From Anadara kagoshimensis (Eukaryota > Mollusca > Bivalvia > Arcoida > Arcidae), in contig CM037869.1 in NCBI GenBank assembly GCA_021292105.1, positions 3,505,001-3,569,000 on the forward strand: a stretch of DNA of 64,000 nucleotides. The letters run 5' to 3'. The notes under the pieces are model-generated. The model did no database searches. It was not told the DNA's origin and worked only from the letters and a program-made list of their open reading frames with translations. Below, one piece after another: positions 55,346 to 64,000 of this stretch (position 1 is the first letter of the stretch; every line of letters begins with the position of its first letter). Made by a program: the position numbers and the translations under genes.

Positions 55346-57235
55346 TGGCTGAAAGAGAAAAAAATTTAAAAAAAAGAAAAAAGTACAAGTCTTGCGTTAA
55401 TACAGCAGAAATAAGTAACTCAAACAAAGCAAGAATGAAAATAAAGACGCGAATGGGTTAACCTGTTCGCTATTAAAACATGTAAATTTTATTCCTGTTC
55501 CCCTGTCTTTGCTTTGATCAGTTGTCCTTGTGCTGCATGCAGTTTTTGCTTTAGTGTATGGGTGAAAAGTTTTTCTTCTGTTTGTGCGAGTGGTGCATCT
55601 ATTCGCTTTTCTAAAATTTCTTCCAGGAGGATTTTTCTAAAATATATACTTGCTTTTGTTTAACTTGTTGTTGATAATGATGTTAGTTGCTGTTGTTGGA
55701 AATCTGCATTCTGTCTGTTGTGCATAAATTCTTGGGTTTCAATGTGGCCTTCGTCACATATAGGTCTTACATGTACAGGTTTAGCCAAAAGTTGCCGCAG
55801 TGCGAGAGGTAAGGAAAAATTTATAGAGAGGAGGTTGATTGTTTTTATGTATGGTCATGAATCCTATCTAGATGACCTTTGGAATGACACATTTTACATT
55901 TAATATCAGAATCTAAAAGCTGATTTCGTAATTTTAAATCAATAACGTTTATTTTTGACAATGAGAATACATGCTTACATGAAGTCCTCACAGACTATGG
56001 GGAATACATATCATGACGCATTGCACAAATAAAAATGTTGTTTCTGATTATTATCAAATCCAATAATTTTATATCTTTCTGTATTTATATTTTATAAAAC
56101 GGTTAAGGTCTACGCTTTTTGTTGATACATTTTTTTATACTTGGTCCCCAACCTTTACACTGTTCTTAAAAAATTGAACAAACATGATGGCATTCGCTAA
56201 AAGGAATTTCATTATTATATCGAATAGTATTACGGAAATCATCATATGATGATGGATCCTGTAACTTTCTTCTTTTAGTTGTTATAATGGTATTGTACCA
56301 TTTTGTACATATAATTTTCTGTTCTTGTTTGTCCTCTAGACAACCAAAGTCTACATAATTCAGATACACTTTATTATGCTTTTCAATAGAGTGGTCAAAT
56401 ATTTCCATTATAAAAATAGTTAAAGTTAAAACGGACAAAAATAACACTAAAAAATAATAATAATAATAATAAAGTGAAAACAGACAAAAAACGAAAAATG
56501 TCAATTATGTATCTTAATATTAAAAACATTAGCTAACAATACACAAGCTTATCACCTAATATTCAATAATAGACGTAACTTAATATGAAATAGATGTCTA
56601 CGATATGGTTAGTAAGCTAATTTCTTTAGAAGATACGGACGACTTTAATCTGGGAATGAACAATATCAAAAATGCTAATTCAATTATGTTCTCAATCTGA
56701 TAAACAGATATACAATTATTACTAAAAAACAACAGAAATCTTACCATGTAAGTATAAAATAAACTATATAATTATGTAAAAAAAACCTACTAAACAGTAT
56801 AGGAATCATACGTGCAAAAATATACATTTGCACAATCTTTGTCGTTTCAGACATATTTCATTTTTTGCTTTCTGATTACTGTAATGAATAGCTGTTACAG
56901 TACGTAATACATTTTACATAGTAACAGCTGCCAATTTGGGCTTTTGACGGCCATCTTGAATACAAATTTAAATCTTTACCTTTTATCCTTCTTTCAACCT
57001 CAGGTTAGATTAAGCTTTCCAGATGAATTTGAACAAATAATGTCATATCTACATGTCGTTTATTAATTGCATCGAATTTTTGAAACATTGATAAATAAGA
57101 GACTGAGTGTACCTGTGTCACTTCGAAATATCCTGACTTAATGCACTCCAGGTAGATTAGAAGGCCACCCTAATCATATTTTCATAATTCACACCTTTAA
57201 TATGTTGCAAGAAAGCCATTATATAAATACAAGTT
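55346..57235. other. unassigned DNA
   Basis: Minus-strand words at 55500-55640 (KSEWMHHSHKQKK...; LKQKLHAAQGQLIKAK in another frame) could extend the coding-like repeat upstream. 55640-57235 shows nothing recognisable beyond an AAT microsatellite at 56452-56471. Confidence 0.35.
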
Positions 57236-57239
57236 AACA

Positions 57240-58985
57240 AAAGTTTAATTAATAAAGTTCTCTTATGTTCCAATAACGATTCTGGACTGGCTAGTATTAC
57301 TGTACTTCTTCCATTCTTCACATTATCATATGTTAAATGTAAATTGTCTTGCAAATCTCTGCAATAAACGCAAAATGCACAATGACCCTGAACTGTATAT
57401 CAATGGCGGTATTATTAATGTTGTAAAAGAAGCTAAGTTTTTAGGAATCTTATTTGACTCAAAATTATCTTTTATTCCCCATATTAAAAGCCTCAAGGCT
57501 AAATGTCTTAAAGCATTGGATATATTAAAGGTTTTATCTAACACACACTGGGGTGGTGATCAACCAACATTACTTGGTTTGTACAGGTCACTTATCAGAT
57601 CTAAACTGGATTACGGGTCTATTATTTATGGATCTGCCCTAAATCATATTTAAAAGACCTTGATAAAATTCATTATCAAAGGTTTACGAATATGTTTGGG
57701 AGCTTTTAAAACGTCTCGAATTGATAGTTTATACGTGGAAGCTAATGAACATCCACTGCACTTAAGGCGTTCTAAATTATCTCTGCAATATGCCACAAAA
57801 TTATTTGCAAATCCATCAAATCCGGCATTTCATTGTGTTTTTAATCCTCCTTATCAAGAGCTCTACAATAAAAAGATTAATGCTATTGCACCTTTAGGAA
57901 TACGTTTAATACCACTTTGGGAGGAATGTAATTTGAAACTTGATGTTATCAAGAAACAGAAATTAACAGATGATCCACCCTGGCTTCTTGATAAACCAGA
58001 GGTCAATTTGGATCTTACAAACTATAAAAAGTCAGAAACAAGCCAAGCCGTATATTAGCAGGAATTTGCTGCTATTAAAGATAGATATAGTCGTTTGATT
58101 CCTCCAATTATTAGAGAGGAACTACGTCAGTGGCATTCAATTTATACTGATGGATCAAAGACTGCTGGTCAGGTATCAGCGGCCGCAGTTATTGGGGACG
58201 AAACAATAAGTATTCGCCTTCCAGATGAAAGCTAAAGGAATTTTGATTGCTTTACAGTTTATTTCAAAATCGCCTCATAACAATTTTATTATATGCTCCG
58301 ACTCGTTATCTGTCCTTCGGGCAATAAAGAGCAGAAAGTTTGATCACCCTCTCATTTGTGAAATTCTGGAATTGCATAGTTCAGTTACATATGCAGTTTC
58401 AGATTTAAATAAAATAATACATTATTGTTGGTTGCCTAGCCATGTTGGCATTAAAGGCAACGCAAAAGCCGATTCAGCTGCTAAAGCAGTATTGTCTAAA
58501 AATGTATCGTCTTGCTTAATTCCACATACTGATTTAAAAGCATTGGTATGCAATTATATCAATGATTAATGGTCAAGTCATTGGAATAGCCAAGAACATA
58601 ATAAATTATTTTCAATTCAGCCTTGTCTGGGATTTACACCTTTATCCCAGTACAATAGGCATGAAAGTATTGTTCTTCGGCGCTGTAGAATCGGCCATAG
58701 CTATTTTACACATTCATTTATATTAAAAAGAGAACAACCTCCCCAGTGTGTCCCATGTCAAGGTCAACAATCTGTTCAGCACATTTTGCTGGATTTGCAC
58801 CTACAAGGGATAATTTTTATTCAGCAATATCAATGCAAGATCTTTTTAGTAATGTCTTCTGGGTTATTCTTAGCTTTCATTTTAATAGTTTAAGCTATTG
58901 ATACTACTGTATCTTTTACTTTTTCTAGCCGCGAATAGCTGCAATATTGTTGATGCGGCTTTAAACAATAATTCACTCACTCTTG
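57240..58985 (+). mobile_element. 5'-truncated LINE with RNase H (I/Nimb-like), ORF2 3' half
   Basis: RT thumb KEAKFLGILFDSKLSFIPHI (57427-57486), LYRSLIRSKLDYGSIIYGSA (57580-57640), then SLYVEANEHPLHLRRSKLSL and NPSNPAFHCVFNPPYQELYN. RNase H: IYTDGSKTAGQVSAAA (58141-58188, first Asp), FIICSDSLSVLRAIKS (Asp), YCWLPSHVGIKGNAKADSAA (last Asp). The helix that carries the catalytic Glu is deleted between LPDES and KGILIAL. Ends with a Cys-His motif (CVPCQGQQSVQHILLDL, last Cys lost) and the tail AGCCGCGAATAGCTGCAATA, then TTGTTGATGCGGCTTTAAAC, then ATTCACTCACTC. Several stops and frame changes. RT catalytic core absent. Confidence 0.88.
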
Positions 58986-59618
58986 CAAATCTGATTTCCC
59001 TATGACATTTCTTAGATAAATAGCTTTTATTATTTTGTTCTGTAGTGATAATGCCTGGAATATCGTTAATGAAGTCAGTTCTGATATTACAAGAAAAACC
59101 CTTTCCTTCAGGATTTTCTTTATGTACATATTAAAAACAAATGGTGCAATTTCAAATATAAGTGATTTTCCGATTCCAGTTCGTGAACAAAAAAGTATAT
59201 CTTTATTATGTAAATATGCCTATATGGCATTATTTTCTAATTGTTTTATAAGATAATTGATTTAAACCAAAATCTATTGCATTTGTAAAATCCATGTTGT
59301 ATGTATTATGATGTTAAATAAAACAATGAGTTTCCTAGATACATTAAGCTATATCTTGAGTAGTAATTAAAACAGCCAACAGTGATAAACGAAAATTAAT
59401 ATGACCGAATAAATACTGGTTGGTTGTAATGCAGACTTGACAAGTCCATATATTCCTGGGTATTTGATAGTAAATTGACTTTTGTAAGTTGATCTCTGTA
59501 ATAGTTTTTAAAGGGACAAGATACTGAACTTAATATAAGGACTTGTGCAAGTCTACAACAGCAAGTACACGTTGTCCCCTATGGATGACTTTTTCCACAA
59601 ACAACCAAAATACATATT
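58986..59618. other. unassigned DNA
   Basis: No gene. 59035-59256 has an open frame with decayed RT-like flavour (SDNAWNIVNEVSSDITRKTL) but no motif. Confidence 0.3.
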
Positions 59619-59623
59619 GTATA

Positions 59624-60029
59624 CAGGGATTTTTCTGACCTTTTTGGGAAAAGGACCTTGGGATGAAATTGGGAAAATGCTCAACAAAAATGTAATTTTG
59701 GGAAAAATCACAACACCATATAAGAAATTCTAGACCACTAGAATACTTGTAATTGAACAAATTATATCGGTTTTACAGCAAAATAGCGCTGTCTCTTTTG
59801 TCTCTATATAAATCATCTAGCAAAACGTGGGTTAATATAGAGCGAAATCGTTATCAGAAAGAGATATCTTCTGAATATGATTTTGATGATCTTGTGATTT
59901 TTTTTCTTCAAAAAAATGATAAACGTAGCTAATTGGGAATTTTTTACTACAAAATTGGGAAAAATGTATGTTTTTGCATTGGGAATGGGTCCCTTTACCG
60001 GACCCTGTGGATACCCAGAAAAATCCCTG
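59624..60029. mobile_element. CAGGG-ended MITE, 406 bp, 5-bp TSD
   Basis: Left CAGGGATTTTTCTG, right CAGAAAAATCCCTG: perfect 14-bp inverted ends. Flanked by GTATA (59619-59623 and 60030-60034). Body has TTGGGAAAA-type words in both orientations (GGGAAAAGGACCTTGGGATG; TTGGGAATGGGTCCCTTTAC). Same end type and TSD length as 26787-27217. Confidence 0.85.
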
Positions 60030-60034
60030 GTATA

Positions 60035-62510
60035 TATCCTTGCAAAGATCCAATAAGCGGCATTTTAAACTTTGTTTATCGCAATTTTATAATAAAAAAG
60101 AATTTTTGAAACAAAATAAAACTAGTGTGACAGTGTACTAATGAAACAAAGACTTAAGCTATAACATTCTAATTTGAATAATTAACATAAAACTATGCAA
60201 TTATGACCATATAAAGCAAATACTGTATAAATCAAATATATATTTAAACCAAAAATTGTAGCAAAACTATAGTTTTCAACAAAAAAAACTACCCTTACGG
60301 TTAATATTAATGCTCTGTAGGCTTCCACATGCATTGTGTATATCGATGAAATCTATATATAGCGCTGTGTTAGAGAATAAACCTACACAGGTACAATATT
60401 ATGTTGTTGATTTTATTCCAATGATTCTTAATTATTAAAATAAAACCAATTTCATTGTCCCCGTATTTAACTATCTCGCATACACGCAGTCGTAAACTTT
60501 ATAGTTAAAAGTGCTCCGCTAAAGTGGCAGCGCAATAATGATGATGGTAACCAACTAACAAGTATAAAAGAGAATGCAGAGTATTCATTCAATAATGGCC
60601 ACATTAACAGTAATTGCTTGGTATTGGAAGATTCGAACCTTGTCACAATTTCGACATACAATATTGATTGATTTTTCATTAGGCAGTAATATTAAGATCT
60701 TTACATAATGCCTTGATCATAGCTGGTAAATACAAAACATTCACACTGCCACCAGCGAGTTTTCTTTCGCTTGTTAATTCAATGACTAAATATCAATGGA
60801 ATGATCTTATTAGTACTAATAATTCGAAAAGATAAAATCTGTTATATAAATACTAGTACTTACCAATTTTTAATTGATTTTTTTTTTTTTTAAATACTAC
60901 TGCTCATTGATTATTAATTAATAATATACGTTTCACATTAGCTGTAACGTAATTAAAAATTATCATATGTTACTCGCTGTTAAATCTCTTTTTGTGAGTC
61001 TTAACCAAAATAATATAGGTATATAGTGTATTCCACTCGGGGTGGGGGTGGTGTGTTAATATGCAACTATTGAAACAAGGGAGGTATTGTCAATCTGTTT
61101 GAAACTACATGTATAAATTATCAATATTTGAAATAAAATCCAATGCGTGTATGCAAACTAAAAGTGGAAATACACCGTACTGAAAACTAGGAAAACCAAT
61201 TAATCAAAATTATTGAGTAAACAGATTAATCATAAGAGTAGAAATTTCCCCCCGCGCGTCTGTGGTAGGATCTATCAACCAAAATTTAAATATAAATTAA
61301 TAGTAAGAGCAGTGCCAGCAGCAATGTTTATAAACAAAACCATATGTAGATGCAACAATATTAATCCAAATATTTCAACAAAATTAAATATTTTAGTCTT
61401 TATATTTTTTGTCCAATCAGTCTCCCAGGATGACGTGGATCTTCTCTAAAGTTATTGAGGTATATAATCTCTATTGATATTTTAATTCCAGCCAAGAACA
61501 GCATGTTTTGTTCTCCTTTCATATCTTGTCAGTAAATCTTATTCTTTCATCATTATACAGAAGCTTACGTAGCTTTTCTTTGGATGAATCACAATTTACT
61601 TAAGCATAGTCACAGTGGGCTCTTATAGCACTATCTTTATCAGAAAGTTCTGTATGCCAAGCAAATCCGCGAGTTTTTTAGTGTCCCCGTGTTATTTTTT
61701 TCATTTTCTCCGCTATGTTAGTTGTCGAATGTCGTGTATCATTAAAGATATGTCCTGGTTTTCAAAGAGTTCATCAAACATTTCATGTCTTTGGTTGCAT
61801 TCAACATCTGATCTTGTAACAGTGATTGCACTAAGAAGTTATATCTTACTGTACTACCCATGGCGTGCATCTGAAATCATATCAGCGCCCTAGAATCTTC
61901 TATTCAAATATTACTTGTTGCTTGTAAGCAGATGTTCATATCTCCTTCACTCAAATTTGTCATATATTGGAAATGAAGCGTCGTGTGGAATACATGGCAC
62001 TTGGTGTCACCAGTCAGCTCGATTCTGTGATCATCAGGAAAGATAAGGCCTGGAAGACTATTTTTGTACTTTGACTTTTATTTAATTTCAAGGCATCCCT
62101 TTCTGCAAATTTTATTCAACTATCCCATCTTGTGATGACCTAAATATGGATACCTTTGATGTACGACTAATCCACTGAGTTGACACTTAGGACAATGGTG
62201 TAATTATCCTAAACATGACGTGAAACATCTTCATTTGTAATAGCACGGCAAGAGTTTTTACATCTGGTGAAAGGCCAAGTATTGAATTTAGCATCCTTTC
62301 TCGGCTTTTAAAGATTAGTATATGTTGACATAAAAATATATCAATTGGGTTATAATCTAGAGGAGGGGGTTTAGAATGTTTCATGATGTATAAAACAGAA
62401 GTTTAAATATTCAACTAATTTAGCCTATTTCTCAGCAACTTTGCTCATGGTATTTAGCGGAAAAGTTCAATAGCATTTAGCATGTTTTTGTGATAAGTCA
62501 AAATACACAA
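60035..62510. other. unassigned DNA
   Basis: No gene recognised. GATCGAACCTTGTCACAATTT is absent of tRNA features. ATGGCGTGCATCTGAAATCA at 61859 resembles ATGGCGGGCATCTGAGATCA at 54891, hinting that 61480-61900 belongs to the same unclassified repeat as 54.6-55.3 kb. Confidence 0.35.
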
Positions 62511-62523
62511 ATGAACCTTTGAA

Positions 62524-62847
62524 GAGTAATGGTGTTTAGCGTCTCCGTCAAGAATATTTCACATATCGAGACGTCGCTAGTTATAGGCGAAGGTGCAAAA
62601 ATGTTGCCTGTGCGTTGCGCTGATGGCATTATACAGCAGGGTTCTATATTGTGACAAGCCCACCCTGACACGGGGCGTCGTTTGTTTTAAGTTCCAATTT
62701 GAAAGATTGGTGACTTTTATTTCGTTCTGCCGAGTGCTTAGCGAAAGAACAGTCACTATTAAAAATCAAACATACTAATCCACTACCCACTTTCAAGTCT
62801 TTGGTCAGACCTACGACCTCTTACTTACTATGCTACCGCAGTGGTTA
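62524..62847 (-). mobile_element. SINE family A with TSD
   Basis: Flanked by AACCTTTGAA (62514-62523 and 62848-62857). Tail GGTGTTTAGCGTCTCCGTCA, body TTGCCTGTGCGTTGCGCTGA, head decayed (TATGCTACCGCAGTGG). A short AAAAATCAAACATAC insertion lies at about 62760. Confidence 0.85.
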
Positions 62848-62949
62848 AACCTTTGAAAATGTTTAGCAATATTGAAGAGGTATTTTAAGTATTATAGTTA
62901 TTCTAGAAAATATTTTATCTCATGGCGTTTCTTTTTATTCTTTTACTAA

Positions 62950-63090
62950 CACCACTTTAGCTCAGTAGTGTTTGCTCCGCAAGTGGGTGATCAAGAGTTT
63001 GAATACTGATTGGTCTGACTTAAAATTTGTATTGAGGCTAACTGTTCCTTAGCTCAAAGCTCAGCATTACGATGTTAAAGTCACAAGCCT
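62950..63090 (+). mobile_element. SINE family A head
   Basis: CACTTTAGCTCAGTAGTGTT (A box), GTTTGAATACTGATTGGTCT (B box and flank), CTCAGCATTACGATGTTAAA+GTCAC. 3' part missing. Confidence 0.65.
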
Positions 63091-63119
63091 TAAAACCAAA
63101 GGCCTAATATGATAAACTT

Positions 63120-64000
63120 GCCACAATAAACATCAACGTTTTTGGCATTTAAATTTTGGTATATTTGTTCAGTGCCAATTCTCTCATGTCTTGCTGTTTT
63201 GTGACATGGACGCAGTCCAGCACCTTGTGACATTTTCCCCCTATGGCGACAACAGATGTGTCTGGCATTTTTCGCCATCCATGACGGGAATCTGACATGA
63301 CGTTAAGACCATTCAGGTCGTCATACATTCAAACTTCATCAAACAATGCATTATCTATCGATTTAAGGTATTCCAGATTGGTGGTCTCTTTATATGCAAT
63401 GACAATCCTTTTTCTTTTCCATTATTCCCATCTCTGTGGCACTTGCAAATCGAATATAATGCACTGGAAGCATTCCACTTGACAACTTATTCTGTAGTTC
63501 ACAAGATAGTCATTGTAAGGCTAAGATGACCAAAAGTAAGAATGAACTCCTTCATTAGAACATTGGAATCTAATTGCAACATGTCCCTTCATTGTCTTCT
63601 TTACCATTTCAAGTCTACTGACAAAAATATTTCTATGAGCCTCATATAACTGTCCTAAAATTGTCAATGATGACTCTGCTGTGACAAACAAATTTTGACT
63701 GTATCAGATTTTTTGCTTGCTGATATAAACATGGAAACGTTTGTTCTTGTTCTTCAGCTTCCACTCTCTGATGATTGTTCCATAATGTCAATAGTTCATC
63801 AATGACATCTGCATTATTGACAGGTTTTGGTAACTTAGTTGTTAGATATCCATTTACTCTCCGTTAATTATGTTGAATTTTCTTTTTATATTCATCATTT
63901 CCAGGTATTTCAAAACGAAAATTAGGTAGTCGTTTAACAGACATTTTGTAATTTCTTCAGTATATATTAAATATGTTTATTTTTAACGACTGAATAGAAT
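63120..64000 (-). other. unclassified coding-like repeat, copy 2
   Basis: Minus-strand counterpart of 54560-55345 with matching blocks to about 63500. It continues to the window edge with further protein-like words (near 63900-63945, minus strand: SVKRLPNFRFEIPG). Decayed and runs off the window. Confidence 0.4.

Overview
The window looks like nuclear DNA of a mollusc, most likely a bivalve. It is AT-rich, its genes are split by short-consensus GT-AG introns, and it holds many tRNA-derived SINEs with a molluscan-style tail (CTTGACTGGGACGTTAAAC...CATTACTCACTC). It also holds pearl/Helitron-like repeats that start AGCTCACCTG, 5'-truncated LINEs, and several MITE families. The species call is an inference from repeat style and protein similarity recalled from memory; no database was searched.

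Layout. 1-655: a 43-bp satellite running off the left edge. 1302-15963, minus strand: a secreted, Thr-rich mucin-like gene with four recognisable exons (15963-15879 signal peptide, 15029-14887, 7255-7110, 2597-1302 mucin exon). Its introns are mostly tandem repeat: 58 copies of a 43-bp unit (3300-5797), a 5.2-kb TACAA-type array (about 7270-12420), and a second 43-bp array (15246-15640). 15964-18484: the divergent intergenic region, with a 30-35 bp minisatellite and two MITEs. 18485-31852, plus strand: a complete ten-exon UBAC2 orthologue (352 aa), an ER membrane rhomboid-like pseudoprotease with a C-terminal UBA domain; all phases agree from start to stop. Its introns carry SINEs, MITEs, a Helitron-like element and a LINE 3' end, while its exons are clean. 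31853-39640: 3' flank with SINEs, a possible small terminal exon (33493-33636), microsatellites, a tandem tRNA-Ala-like pair and a second Helitron-like element.

39640-64000 is a repeat graveyard. It holds a decayed Ty3/Gypsy gag region, a cluster of TGACGTCA palindromes, and a 4.75-kb element (43001-47749) with about 770-bp terminal inverted repeats and a perfect 5-bp target duplication. Inside that element sit a broken PIF/Harbinger transposase, a SINE and another Helitron-like copy. Further on are a hAT transposase C-terminal remnant, two LINE ORF2 remnants (49.1-51.8 kb; 57.2-59.0 kb, the second with RNase H), a 406-bp CAGGG-ended MITE, and two diverged copies of an unclassified coding-like repeat (54.6-55.3 kb and 63.1-63.5 kb).

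Main points of interest: (a) four arrays unrelated in sequence share an exact 43-bp period; (b) one of them places about 58 consensus-quality 5' splice sites inside an intron in the sense direction, next to a 5-kb intron made of UGUA-rich RNA; (c) the long-TIR element is not assigned to a family; (d) the Helitron-like copies show apparently compensatory changes in their terminal hairpins and have swapped core repeats; (e) SINE and LINE 3' tails match, which suggests which LINE mobilises the SINEs.
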